This document shows, piece by piece, positions 30,970-42,189 of a stretch of DNA of 64,000 nt. This stretch comes from Charina bottae (lineage: Eukaryota > Chordata > Lepidosauria > Squamata > Charinaidae). The notes under the pieces were generated by a model. The model saw only the letters and a program-made list of their open reading frames with translations, was not told the DNA's origin and made no database searches. A program made the position numbers and the translations under genes. The stretch covers positions 22,154,001 to 22,218,000 of the forward strand of contig JALMGJ010000012.1 in assembly GCA_023362775.1 (NCBI GenBank), read 5' to 3'. How positions within the stretch are numbered: position 1 is the first letter of the stretch; each line of letters starts with the position of its first letter.

Positions 30970-32880
30970 TTTTGATGTCCTCTTCTACACGTGGTTCTTT
31001 AAATCTATCATTTTCCCCCTGCCGTGCCAACGGACACCAGCTAACACTGCATGTTGAGGCTGGCAGAACTTGATTGCAGCCTTCCGGGTTTATGCAGCGC
31101 ATTTGGGAGAGCATTTAATCCACCCGTCATTAAATATTTTTGTTTTCCCACAGAAAACAAAGCTGCCTTTTGTACTCTTCCCTTTCCTCTCCAGTTCTTA
31201 GTATATTTTGGTCTGTTTATTTTTTAAAAAACAGTTCTATATTGAATAGTTAGAGACTTGAGAAGTAGTCACAGTGTTAAAATAGCCCCTGCATTTCGCT
31301 TTCTGGTCTTAATGAAAACGTATTGTACTAGTCATCTATGTATTGCAAGACAGGCAAGCGGAGGGGCTAAAATACACATTATGGAGGATGCATATCCGAG
31401 TCAAGAAGATGCGTCCCTGTCAAAGTATATACAGATCCACAAATGATAAAGATGTCTGCCATTCTGGGATAACTAGAAGCAGTGAATCAAATATACTTGT
31501 GTGGACAGTAATATCTTTATGACTAATGCTTTATGAATATCTAATGGAATCAGGTCCCCAAATACCTATTTTTAAAAAGCAAACCTATAGATATATGTTT
31601 CTGTTTTTTCCCCTGTTTTTTAAAAAGCAAACTCATATTTATATTATGTCATTCAAATCTTTGTCTTTTTCCTAATGTAATTTTAAAACTTCCTAATACG
31701 ATTATATTATTCATTGTATCCTATTAGTGAAAACAAAATTACTAGTATGATCCTATTAGGGCATGACAGAAAGCTGCTGACATGATGGAAGGCTCCTAGA
31801 ATTCTTCTGTCTAGATTCATGGTGCCATTTTTCTTTATTACGACTGACATATATAGCCTATCACAACATGTTCACTACCATGGATATGCTGTGCTTTTGG
31901 GGAAAGAAAGCAAAGCACACTAATTCTCCGGTGAAATTCAGAGAAAGATTATTTTAGTTCCTCTCTATGTAATCCTGGGAGAGAAATATTAGGAATAACA
32001 GTGAGATGCAGTGAGATTTCTACTTTCATTGTAGGAAGTGACCAGGTAGATATTTCTGCAATGTGGGAAACAAGATTCTTGGCACAGTTTAAAGGACTGC
32101 ACTTGGTGAAGCCAAGATTACAGTATGTGTTTTATGGGGATTTCTATGGAAAAATCATGGACTCCAGAGGGTTCGTAATACTTGCCCTATTTAAAATGTG
32201 TTAGAGACAAGCATACATGCAATAAACACCACATTGTCCCATGCATCAAATTCTTTTCTAAACCAGTCCTTCATCCCAGCCAGAGAAGAGTTGCCCCCCA
32301 AATTCTTTTCCCTGAGACCCTTCAACTGCAATCTACTAATCAAATTTCCCCCTTATCCATCCTATCTTTCCCTTTAATCCCATTTATCGATGGCCGTAGC
32401 ACACCTGACAAGCTGTAAAGACAGGAGACTCTGCTCTTCCCTCTGAAGCATTTTATACAGCAGACCAAGGTACAACCTTGTTACTGTTCTTAAGAGATAC
32501 ACTGCTTTGTAAAAGCACATTTCCAAGTTGTCACAGAAGGATCCTGCAAGTTGGTATACTCTAATCCTTTATGTCCTAATTAAAGTAGAAAAAATGGGGG
32601 GAAGAAGGCATCAGAAAAAGAAGAGATGACCCCACTCAAGCTTATAAATTATCTCCAGGAAATGAAACAGGGACTTTTGGCCCTGTGATGTATAGCTCTG
32701 CATTTTGAGCGATCTTCTATTGCAAGGCTATCCAATCCAAATCTAAGTCCAGTTTAAAGATCAAGAGAGATCAGACACTCAGAATCTGCCCATCAGCAGT
32801 AAACATCTGGAGACCACCATTATACTTTTATTTAAATTATCACACTTATTGCTAAACACACGTCTATGCTTATCAATTAG
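30970..32880. other. Unassigned stretch, no gene seen
   Basis: No conserved frame, RNA gene or recognised repeat. Confidence 0.4.
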
Positions 32881-32883
32881 TAC

Positions 32884-33282
32884 TGTTGTTGTTTATTCGT
32901 TCAGTCGCTTCCGACTCTTCGTGACTTCATGGACCAGCCCACGCCAGAGCTTCTTGTCAGCCGTCGCCATCCCCAGCTCCCCCACGGTCGAGTCCGTCAC
33001 CTCCAGAATATCATCCATCCATCTTGCCCTTGGTCGGCCCCTCTTCCTTTGGCCTTCCACTTTCCCTAGCATCAGCTTCTTCTCCAGGGTATCCTGTCTT
33101 CTCATTATGTGGCCAAAGTACTTCAGTTTTGCCTTTAATATCATTCCCTCAAGTGAGCAGTCTGGCTTTATTTCCTGGAGTATGGACTGGTTTGATCTTC
33201 TTGCAGTCCAAGGCACTCTCAGAATTTTCCTCCAACACCACAGTTCAAAAGCATCTATCCTCCTTCGCTCAGCCTTCCTTAT
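32884..33282 (-). pseudogene. BovB/RTE LINE 3' fragment
   Basis: Minus-strand frame with SIRKAERRRIDAFELWCW, RVPWTARRSNQSILQEIKP, YFGHIMRRQDTLEKKLML, GRPRARWMDDILEVTDST and a 3' end TTCGTTCAGTCGCTTCCGAC (plus strand). Same subfamily as 13803-14560 and 56030-57235. Truncated at 33282, so no polymerase core. Frame intact. Confidence 0.85.
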
Positions 33283-33516
33283 AGAATCTTCTTTATATCT
33301 TTGTCTTTTTTTTTCCTTTTTGTCATTTATGGAGAAGGATGGATGCCCTCCTCTATGGCAATCTGTAAGTGGCTGTACAAACATCCATCCAAAGCTTTCA
33401 AGGAGTCAGCTTTTATGTTAAAAAAAAAAGTCAAGAATTCTTCAATTCGACTCATCTCAACCCTTGGTAACTCTCAGTTTTGCCTTTGCCTCTGGGATTT
33501 TGTTTTGCTTCCCAGT

Positions 33517-33960
33517 CTACCCTGGTATTTCTGGTGGTCTACCATCTTCCATGTCTGACCCTGCTTGAGTTTTTAAGATCAGCTGCATGCATTGGAATAT
33601 TTGGCATCTCAAAATGTAAGGCTTCTTTAAGAAAGTTCTGTCGCAATTAGATAACAGCATTCTGTTAGTTTCCTCTTTGGAAAACCCTTTGATATTTTCC
33701 AGTGTTGTGGTTATCTGCATGTTGCTGGTCATTGTTTCCATCCTCTTATCCAACCAATCCAGCTTGGTGGCCATAATCCCAATTGCATCCTCCATATTGG
33801 AAAGGGAAAGTGACAAGGATTGGAGCCAGTTATGTCACAGGAAGTCAGAGTTGGGATATTTCTCTGAAGCTTACATCTGATGTTATGTTTGGACTCTGTC
33901 CACCTTTTCATCTTTGTTCAGGACAAAGCAAAGGGCTTTGTCTTTGCTCAGGACACACAT
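33517..33960 (-). pseudogene. Possible LINE ORF1 fragment
   Basis: A 99-codon minus-strand frame with a helical, heptad-like run (MEDAIGIMATKLDWLDKRM) followed by ISEL-type charged sequence. Such a run is typical of L1-like ORF1 coiled coils. No RNA-binding domain can be seen. The assignment is weak. Confidence 0.3.
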
Positions 33961-33964
33961 AATT

Positions 33965-34611
33965 ACTTTTCTCCATCTTGGGGCCTATCCATAGGACTTC
34001 TGCAAAGACGTGTGAAAACAATCCCCGAGTTCCTCAACCTATAACTTGGGAAATCCATGCATTGTCATTTTTAGAGCCTGCTCAGCTCATCCCCTGTGAG
34101 TTGAATGAAGTCCATATCAGTGTGAACAAAGCAAGGTTGGGAGAAGAAAAGCCTTCCAACAAACCCCAACCATCCAGATGTAATTTCAAAGCCAAAACCT
34201 TCTGGTTTTAATCCATTTCCTGCCATAGCCTAAATCCTGGCTCAGGTATCTGCCAGGAGATTCATCTGCCAAGGCAGGAGGCTGTTGCAGCAGAAAATTA
34301 TTGCAATCTCCTCTCCACTGTTGATGCTGGAGGAAGAGTGTTTTAAGGATTAGGCCTTTGATGATGAAACTGTGTTAGCTGCCAGTGTTCCCAAACATTC
34401 AGCGATGTATTGGCCAGCAAGGAGCCACTGCCAAGATACTTGGAACTCAGAACTTCCCTTTCATTTTGCCCTCTTAGATAAGTAGTACTTGTGAGATGCT
34501 TACTAGATTTTAAAGGAACCCCTTCCTGGCTAAACTTGAAGATGTCCAATTTAAGTTCAGACACCAGTTTATAAAATCAGTGGCATATAGCAGAGGATGT
34601 CTGCAACAAAC

Positions 34612-34643
<32 letters not shown>

Positions 34644-34905
34644 CCTCAACTTGAAGTATAATAATAGGACCCTCAACTTGAAGCATAGCTCTAATAATGA
34701 GGAAATATCTAGATTTCTATCTAGGAATGTTCTGTCATATCTTAGGACTTTCTAAAGGATATAGTAATTTGAACTGAAGTGATGCTGCAATAGCTCAGGG
34801 GATGCAGCGTGGATAGTCATCCTACAAATCACAGATCCAGTTGTAAAATGCTTCTTCGGATGTATAATTTCGGACCACAGGCAAGGGAAAAGATAGTGTG
34901 TTACA
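33965..34905. other. Unassigned stretch with an (ATC)n microsatellite
   Basis: No gene seen. ATC/CATCAT repeats lie at 34611-34642. Confidence 0.5.
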
Positions 34906-34911
34906 AAGAAG

Positions 34912-35040
34912 TTCTTATTTATTTAGCTATTATTTAAAAGATCTATAAAGCTGCCCCTCTCAGAGTTTGCGACTCTGGGCAGCATACAAAAAAGAAAAAG
35001 AAAAACCCAACAAAATCAAAAACATAATCAACACACAATG

Positions 35041-35071
<31 letters not shown>

Positions 35072-35395
35072 TCGATCTCCATTGTGTGTTGATTATGTTA
35101 TACTGTATAACATGACATTATATATATGCATTTCACAGAATGGGCTCATCTGACATTTTGGCCCAATGCACAGGAGAAAAAACAGTTCTTCATGGCTCTA
35201 CAGAAGGCCAATAGGGTTGGGGCCATCCAAATCTCAATGCGGGGGGGAGCCTTGTTCCAAAAGGAAGGTGCAGCAACAGAGAAGGCACACATCCCATATC
35301 CCATTACGTGGCCTTATTTCAGAAAAGGAACCTGGAGCAGCCTTGTGGGATGGGCAGAGAAGACTAGAGAGAGGCAGTCTTGCAAGTAACCTGGT
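34912..35395 (-). mobile_element. L2-like LINE 3' end, old copy
   Basis: Plus strand shows the reverse of an L2-like 3' end: ATTTATTTAGC, CTGCCCCTCTCAGAG, GACTCTGGGCAGC, then the antisense of the ORF2 end (GTTCCAAAAGGAAGGTGCAG, GAGAAGGCACAC) like 63746-63967. A GA-loop inverted repeat (35021-35099) lies inside. Confidence 0.6.
35021..35099. repeat. Perfect 23-bp inverted repeat with (GA)n loop
   Basis: 35021-35043 is the exact reverse complement of 35077-35099; the loop 35044-35076 is mostly GA dinucleotides. Confidence 0.9.
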
Positions 35396-35399
35396 TTTG

Positions 35400-35911
35400 T
35401 GGTCTTGATTTCTATATTTTTATCTTCCATTCAGATATGGCACTTGCCACAATATAGTCCAGGAAGAGTTTTGCCATCTGGTCTATCCCAGTCCAATGGG
35501 TTTTCAGGCCTTGAACAGGCACAAGTGCTCAACCCCAGAATTCCAGATGTCCCTAATTTTAACATCACTCCAAACAAGGAGCATTGTTACCTTCAGATGC
35601 AAGCAAAACTCTGATGCAGAATTTAAATTTGGAAATTTTCATCACTGTGTGGACAGAATATTAAGAGATTTTTTCCCCTATGGCAACCAAATTGTAGTGG
35701 ATAGTGTTTGTTTAAATACAGAATTATGGACAATAAACCTTTTGGAAATTTCTACCATTGCAGAGCATTGCATATCCACATTTGCATGTGGTGGACCTAA
35801 ACAGAAGGGCTTTTGCTTGGCAAGGCACAAAATCTGAGCAAGAATAAAGGGGAAAGTCTCTTGTACATCTTAATGATAACTACTCACTTCTTAGAGAAAG
35901 GAAGGGGTACT
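35400..35911. other. Unassigned stretch
   Basis: No conserved frame or recognised repeat. Confidence 0.4.
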
Positions 35912-35919
35912 GGTTGGGT

Positions 35920-36054
35920 CAGTGTTTCTCAACCTTGGCAGTTGAAAATGTGTGGACTTCAACTCCCAGAATTCCCCTGCCCAACATAGCTGGCTGGGGA
36001 ATTCTGGGAGTTGAAGTCCACACATCTTCAAGCTGCCAAGGTTGAGAAACACTG
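35920..36054. mobile_element. hAT-type palindromic MITE, best-preserved copy
   Basis: 135 bp, almost a full palindrome: CAGTGTTTCTCAACCTTGGC...GCCAAGGTTGAGAAACACTG, with GAATTCTGGGAGTTGAAGTC near the centre. Flanks GGTTGGGT (35912-35919) and GGTTGGTT (36055-36062) are 8-bp duplications, the hAT hallmark. No transposase. Confidence 0.87.
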
Positions 36055-36062
36055 GGTTGGTT

Positions 36063-37081
36063 AAAGAAGCTAGGTTTTGTATCTTTCCCAGAAATCTGAT
36101 GATTTTGCCACCCATTCCCTGAACCTAATTGGATATACAGCAATTCATCTGCTTTTCTCGATTTGTATAGATCCAACTAGGACCAGCATGGCAATCCACG
36201 GCCTGATGACCTCATGAATGCCTTGACCCTCCCTCTTTTATGGCTTCAAGTTCACCTCTGACTGTGGCATGGAATTTTGGTCTATGATCTGAGCTTTAAT
36301 GTAATGTAGCCTCAATTTAATCCTTCCCCCATTAAATCTGGTCTCCAACTGCCAAAAGATGGACTGAGACCAGATTTTGGAACTGTCTTCCATCTATCTA
36401 AATGTTTTCATTTTAATCCAAATGAAAGAATGGGTATGTGATTGCAATGTAGTTAAAGGTTCAGAAATATTATAGTCTTGGAAAAGGTTGCCTGTTGTCT
36501 TCCCCACCCCCACCCCCAAGAAAAGCATTATTTTCTGCTTTTGCCGATGAATCAAAAATTGCACTTAAAAAAAATAGCCAATTGTCATATATTCCCATTC
36601 TCTTCTGTGTTAAAGTTTAATTCTTCTATTCTCTAATAATGATGCATTCAGGAACCCACTGAAGAGAAGCCTACTTTGCTTTGCTTTGGTGTGCCTGGAG
36701 GACCGGTACTTGAATCTTACAGATGAAAGGCTAATACTTTTATCCTTTAAATTAGTCAGCCAGCCTTGAAAACTGAAGGACTTAAGAAAAGAGGAATAAT
36801 TGGCACTTTGCAGGGCAAGAAAAGAACAATGATGCTTGCCTTGATGCTCAAGTTCTATTTTGCATCTCTCTTAATATTCATATTTGTTTCTCTGTAAGGG
36901 CAAATCAAATAATGCTATCTGAGGAATTATACATGGAATACTCGTACCTTCTTAATAAAGATTGGAATCTGCTTGTTGATACTTTTCCTTGTGGCCTAAG
37001 CCTCAAGCCTGTGAGTTTGTGAATGAAGGAGCTGTCCCTTCTACTTTGTATTATTGGATGCAAACTTAGTAAATTGCCTTC
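36063..37081. other. Unassigned stretch
   Basis: No conserved frame, RNA gene or recognised repeat. Confidence 0.4.
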
Positions 37082-37089
37082 TGCTAGAT

Positions 37090-37382
37090 CAGAGCTTTCC
37101 AAACTGTGTGTCGGGACACGTTAGTGTGTCAGCTGCAGTGTCTGGGTGTGTCGCGGCGGCTGCTGCTGCCTCCGAGCCCTGCCAGGATTCCATGCAGGTC
37201 CTAGTGCCTGCCTTGTGCCCTGCTGCCTCCAAACCTGCTGTGATTCTGCTCAGGTCCTGGTGCCTGCCTTGTGCCCTGCTGTAAGAGTGTGTCGCAAAAT
37301 GATGCCCTGCTGTAAGAGTGTGTCGCAAAATGATGCATGTCTAAAAAGTGTGTCACCAACGTGAAAAGTTTGGAAAGCTCTG
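37090..37382. mobile_element. hAT-type nonautonomous element with exact 8-bp duplication
   Basis: Ends CAGAGCTTTCCAAACT and AGTTTGGAAAGCTCTG are inverted repeats apart from one or two bases. Exact duplication TGCTAGAT at 37082-37089 and 37383-37390. Inside are two direct repeats of a GTGCCTGCCTTGTGCCCTGC module and two of TAAGAGTGTGTCGCAAAATG. Second copy: 47773-48054. Confidence 0.87.
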
Positions 37383-37390
37383 TGCTAGAT

Positions 37391-37506
37391 CAATGTTTCT
37401 CAACCGTGGCAACTTCAGGATGTGTGGGCTTCAACTGCATGCTGGCTGGGGAATTCTGGGAGTTGAAGTCCATGCATCCTGAAGTTGCCAAGGTTGAGAA
37501 ACACTA
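37391..37506. mobile_element. hAT-type palindromic MITE abutting the previous element
   Basis: CAATGTTTCTCAACCGTGGC...GCCAAGGTTGAGAAACACTA with the GGGAATTCTGGGAGTTGAAG core. It begins at the base after the 37383-37390 duplication; TGCTAGAT upstream and TACTAGAG downstream agree at six of eight positions. Confidence 0.78.
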
Positions 37507-37514
37507 TACTAGAG

Positions 37515-38720
37515 CAACACTTTGTGTATTTAGTCAGGACTATGTACTAGGACTGGCAGTGGTTCGACAGGCAGAGAATGTATCTGCACTGCCACCAACT
37601 ATTTCTAGAGGTCAGGAATAGATTTTGTCGTCCTCTATTCTCCCCAGACCATCATGAATGCATCCTCTGCCTATGCTTCCCTGTCCACATTTAAAGTAGT
37701 TTTCTCAGCTTTGATGGTCCAAACATTGTTGTCTGATTTGTTTGCTGCTCTTTCTAGAGAAACTCCTCTAATTTGATTGGCTACTGCATGCAGTGGTGGG
37801 TACACCCTCCCCCACCCGGCCTTCAGGGTTGGTGGTCGCCACCCGGCAGTGCAATTAAGATAATCATCTTTCTTGCATTTTCTCAAATTTGGCTCCCAAA
37901 TCTTTGCTGCAACTACTGTTACAGAACTCTCACAGTTGCTACCAATTGAAAGATTTGCCTGCCACGCAGAGGATCACTGCAGGAACATTAAAGATATATA
38001 TATATTTTGCCTTTCTTTCCCTGAGTTACCCACTTTTCTGCTGGGATTTTTAAAAATCAGTTCCTTGATGCATTGTTGAAGCTTTCTTTTTTCGTTATTT
38101 TACCCAGTTTCCCATAATAACTGGAATGAATTAGTACACACAAATGAACAAGTGCTACAAACGCTTTCGCAGTAGTTATTCATTTGGGCTATTTGGGAAC
38201 TGCAGTGAAACTGTTCTATCTCATGTGAAAGGGAGCACCGGTGATCTTGTGTCTAAAAAAGCAATGAAGTGGATAGTTCAGGGAAAGAGAAATAGAAATA
38301 GAAAAGGATCTGTTGGATTTTGAACTGCTGAATTCTGATGTTTTAGCCAGATGTTACAACCATTACGCTACTGAGAAACTGCCACAGTAATAGATGCACA
38401 GAGATTAGGGAGGCAAATCTAAGAAACTGCGAGAAAGGAATTTTTCTTTTAAAGCTAGTTGCTGGGCCTGCATGAATGTTGATGCTTTAACTGTATAAAT
38501 CACATTACGTTTTTCAAATCTGTATGTCCAGTAAGACCCTCCCACAGAAAGAAAAGTCACTGGAATTGCTTTCCCGGGATGGAAGGTTGCACAGCAGCAG
38601 GGACTTGTTCAGTGGAGATTACAGTAGCCAACAGTGTGGACTGAGCATTTGGCAAGCTGCTACCAAAACATCTCACTCCTGGGAGAACTTTCTTAATCCA
38701 GCTTAGAGTACATCAGCACA
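37515..38720. other. Unassigned stretch
   Basis: No conserved frame, RNA gene or recognised repeat. Confidence 0.4.
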
Positions 38721-38723
38721 AGA

Positions 38724-39518
38724 GAGCCAGTCTTGTGTAGTGGTTGAGGCACCGGGCTAGAAACTGGGAGACCGTGAGTTCTAGTCCCACCTTAGGCACA
38801 AAGCCAGCTGGGTGACCTTGGGCCAGTCACTTTCTCTCAGCCCTAGGAAGCAGGCAATGGCAAACCAGGAAACTGAGAGTTCTAGTCCCGCCTTAGGCAC
38901 AAAGCCAGCTGGGTGACCTTGGGCCAGTCACTTTCTCTCAGCCCTAGGAAGCAGGCAATGGCAAACCAGGAGACCATGAGTTAAGTCCTGCCTTAGGCAC
39001 AAAGCCAGCTGGGTGACCTTGGGCCAGTCACTTTCTCTCAGCCCTAGGAAGCAGGCAATGGCAAACCAGGAGACCATGAGTTCTAGTCCTGCCTTAGGCA
39101 CAAAGCCAGCTGGGTGACCTTGGGCCAGTCACTTTCTCTCAGCCCTAGGAAGCAGGCAATGGCAAACCAGGAGACCATGAGTTCTAGTCCTGCCTTAGGC
39201 ACAAAGCCAGCTGGGTGACCTTGGGCCAGTCACTTTCTCTCAGCCCTAGGAAGCAGGCAATGGCAAACCAGGAGACTGAGAGTTCTAGTCCTGCCTTAGG
39301 CACTAAGCCAGTTGGGTGACCTTGGGCCAGTCACTTTCTCTCAGCCCTAGGAAGCAGGCAATGGCAAACCAGGAGACCATGAGTTCTAGTCCTGCCTTAG
39401 GCACAAAGCCAGCTGGGTGACCTTGGGCCAGACCTTGGCCAAAAACCTGGCCAAGAAAACTGCAGGGACTAGTCCAGGCAGCCTCCGAGAATCAGACATG
39501 ATTGAACAGATTAAAAAA
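38724..39518 (+). mobile_element. Sauria-type SINE whose core is a 7-unit minisatellite
   Basis: tRNA-like head GAGCCAGTCTTGTGTAGTGG, then about seven tandem units of about 101 bp starting GAGTTCTAGTCC..GCC (near 38777, 38876, 38977, 39078, 39178, 39278, 39379), each holding CCAGCTGGGTGACCTTGGG and AAGCAGGCAATGGCAAACC. The SINE then ends with the BovB-like tail: GCCAAGAAAACTGCAGGG, GAGAATCAGACATGATTGAA, then an A-rich end. So the expansion happened inside a SINE with both ends kept. Confidence 0.88.
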
Positions 39519-39519
39519 A

Positions 39520-40870
39520 AAAGCATCTGCACAGGACAGGACAGGAACAGCTTAAGAGTGCAGTGCAGAAGTGCCCAAAGACTACTTCCCATCCTTATAG
39601 ATTCTCCTAACATTCCTTTTAACTGGGGATCCCTGGCATTTAACTGAACCTTAGGCCTTTGGCATTTAAAGGACCCACAAAGATGCTTTCTTCCAATCAG
39701 CTGAGAATCCCCAATGCTCACTGTGCTTGTCTGTCTTTCAATCTAATCAGAACCTGGCTCCAAGAACCACCATGATTTTCTTTATCTGCTCATATTAAAA
39801 TGTCCCTGATAGCTTCTTTTCAAACCAGGTGGACAACTATAAAAGGGATAAAACAACCAAATGATCCCCCCTTGCTGGACAGCTGAGAAAAATTCCCATC
39901 GATTGGAAAACTCAAAAGCACATATTCCTGTTGGACCATAATGGGAAGAAACCAAGCAAGAAACATTCTACTTCATTGCAACTGGAGACTGCTGCCAGAG
40001 CAGCCAACTATTGATGACAAAAGATGTTTCCTGCTTTTCTGCAGGCACCAGCATGATACAGTTCCAAACTGTGTTCCATGTATAAGATTTTTCCTTGACC
40101 ATTTGTAGCAGGCCCCTAAGGATCTGTTGTTTTGTCGGTTAACAGTTAAAGAAGATTCACTCTTGCATCTCAAGGAGATCATTTAGGTAAGCTAGTTAGA
40201 GAAAAATAAGTTGACTCCACTAACATTAACTAGCATGATTTACTGTAATTATATACTTCGTGATGTGGGAAGTCATCTGATACAGAAATCTTGGGAATGT
40301 GGTATGTTTCACCAATTTCATTTTGAAGGTATAGGCTTGATGGTAAAAATATGTAGTCAAAGTTAATTCAACTTTATGAAATATATCTCATTTCCTAGAT
40401 TCCCACATCAGGTGACCTCCCATGTTACTTCCACCTTAAATGTTTTTATTTTCTCTGCTTATTGTACTAAGTTTCATTATGAAAGATCAAAATGCTTAGA
40501 AGAGTAATGTCAACAATTTCAAATACATTTGATTATCAAAGGCAATTATTGCTGTTTGCAAATCATACATGAACAGACTGAGGGTGTGTGTGTGTGCATG
40601 AGAAAGAGAATGTGAGTGGGTGTGCTTTAACTGAACTGTTCATTTCTCAAAACAGTTCAGCTTATGTTACTTTTCTACAACATGAAACTGATTAAGGAGC
40701 TGACTCCCAGAAATATATGATGATGAATATTATTTTTTAAAGAATAATAATAAGGCAAAGGAGAGGCCCATAGACATAGTAATGACAAGAACATCTAGAG
40801 ATAAAAAGTCAGTGCAGTTTTGGATTTGAAATAGTAGGGGTAAAATAGGGGAATCCAAGCATTTTTTATA
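39520..40870. other. Unassigned stretch
   Basis: No conserved frame, RNA gene or recognised repeat. A short GT run lies near 40584. Confidence 0.4.
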
Positions 40871-40906
40871 TTGTAGAGTCCTTGGTGCTCTCTAAAGCCT
40901 TGTTGT

Positions 40907-40958
40907 TTTCTTGCAGACGTTTCATTGCCAGACTAGGCAACATCTTCAGTGAGAAAAG
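40907..40958 (-). ncRNA. Hammerhead-like core, family B, best-preserved copy
   Basis: On the minus strand: CACTGAAGA, hairpin TTGCC/TAGTCT/GGCAA, TGAAAC, then ACGTC. GTC is the classic hammerhead cleavage triplet. Stem I could form as A-U and C-G next to the core, then TTTT with AGAA after a small internal loop. Cleavage would fall after the C of ACGTC. Confidence 0.5.
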
Positions 40959-41445
40959 GGAGTGGGACTTGCTCTCTGTTTATATACAGTGGCTTGTCCT
41001 GCTTGTGTTGGTGGAGGTGTTGTTCTCTCCTTAGGAGTTCCTTGATTGGGCTTTTGTTTGCTGCTTGGTTGACTGACTGAGTTAATAGTTCCTTGATTAG
41101 GGTATATTGTGCTGTTTGATTCTTCCTCTGGTGCTAATCTTGGTGTTAATCTTTGCATATCTCGGTATTGATTGCTAGGAAGGAGGTGTTCTGGTCTTTT
41201 GGCTTTTCTATTTTGTATACTGCACATGAGCAGGGCTGACCTCTGAGAAATTTAGCAAAGTTTGAACAACCAGATAGGCAAAGATTAACACCAAGATTAG
41301 CACCAGAGGAGAAATCAAACAACACAATAGACCCTAATCAAGGAACTATTAACTCAGTCAATCATCCAAGCAGCAAACAACAACCCAATCAAGGAACTAC
41401 CAAGGAGAGTACAACACCCCCACCAACACAGGCAGGACAAGCCAG

Positions 41446-41453
41446 GGTATATA
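41446..41453 (+). promoter_or_regulatory. TATA-like box upstream of hammerhead-like core
   Basis: GTATATAAACAGAG lies about 30 bp before the core in the right arm; the mirrored copy is near 40978-40990. It is conserved in all three family B arms. A promoter role is inference. Confidence 0.35.
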
Positions 41454-41474
41454 AACAGAGAGCAAGTTCCACTC

Positions 41475-41528
41475 CCTTTTCACACTGAAGATGTTGCCTA
41501 GCCTGGCAATGAAACATCTGCAAGAAAA
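41475..41528 (+). ncRNA. Hammerhead-like core, family B, decayed copy
   Basis: CTGAAGA, TTGCC/TAGCCT/GGCAA, TGAAAC, then ACATC: the CpG of ACGTC is lost as in 21303-21354. Confidence 0.42.
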
Positions 41529-41787
41529 CAACAAGGCTCAGAGAGCACCAAGGACTCCACAGTTCAACCCTGAGCTACAAATATTCTCTTTGAAAGTTTC
41601 ATCTGCTGTGCTTCCTTCCATGTCAATGTTCCTATTCCTACAAGACATTCCAGGAAAAGCAGCGTTATCTATCCATCTAGCCTAGTATGGTCAATACGGA
41701 CCTTTAGCAACATTCCACAATTTCCTGCTGAATTATCTTCCACCTCTGACGCCCGAAGATGCCAAAGATTAAATGTGGAGTCTTCTA

Positions 41788-42006
41788 CAGGTAGTCCTTA
41801 TTTAGTGACCACAATTGGGACCAGCAACTTGGTCGTTAAGCAAAGAAATTGCTAAATGAAACCGTGACTGTGCTTATGATCTGACTTCAGCTTTCCTTTG
41901 CTTTACAGACCTGTGAAAGTCGTAAATGCGAGGATTGGTTGCAAAGATACTTTTTCATCACCATCACCGTCGTAACTGCAAACAGTCACTAAATGAGGAC
42001 TACCTG
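41788..42006. mobile_element. Short Tigger-like MITE
   Basis: 219 bp, starts CAGGTAGTCCTTATTTAG and ends CTAAATGAGGACTACCTG, flanked by TA (41786-41787, 42007-42008). Termini match 1523-1932 but the interior differs (CTTTCCTTTGCTTTACAG), so it is a related subfamily. Confidence 0.8.
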
Positions 42007-42029
42007 TACATATCAAGCATATGTTCTAT

Positions 42030-42187
42030 CCTACGATAGAAAATTTATTCATTTATTTATTTAAAAGATTTGTATGGCTGCCCATCTCATGTGTCACAAC
42101 TCTGGCTGGCTCTCAAAGCCATAGACAAATAAACCAACCAACCAACCAACCAACCAACCAACCAACCAACCAACCAACCAACCAACG
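42030..42187 (-). mobile_element. L2-like 3' tail and (AACC)n microsatellite
   Basis: ATTTATTTATTTAAAAG, GGCTGCCCATCTCATG and CAACTCTGGCTGG form a diverged L2-like tail. An AACC array follows at 42133-42187. Confidence 0.6.
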
Positions 42188-42189
42188 GA

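Larger units (their letters stand above)
40873..41560. mobile_element. Inverted pair of Penelope-like family B arms
   Basis: Arms 40873-41156 and 41278-41560 are imperfect inverted copies around a 121-nt spacer. Each arm has AATCAAGGAACTA motifs, a TATA-like TATATAAACAGAGAGCAAG, the hammerhead-like core and the end GCACCAAGGACTCCAC. The spacer (41157-41277) has no clear coding. A single arm is at 21198-21395, and a short end piece at 48197-48236. Target duplications were not found. Confidence 0.6.

Noticed and set aside
33301..33445. T-rich frame following BovB as coding
   Set aside because: It is antisense/flank of the truncated BovB and homopolymer-driven.
38777..39430. CRISPR-like or other regularly spaced array
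   Set aside because: Units are contiguous and the whole about 101-bp unit is conserved, with no variable spacers; it is a SINE-derived minisatellite in a vertebrate genome.
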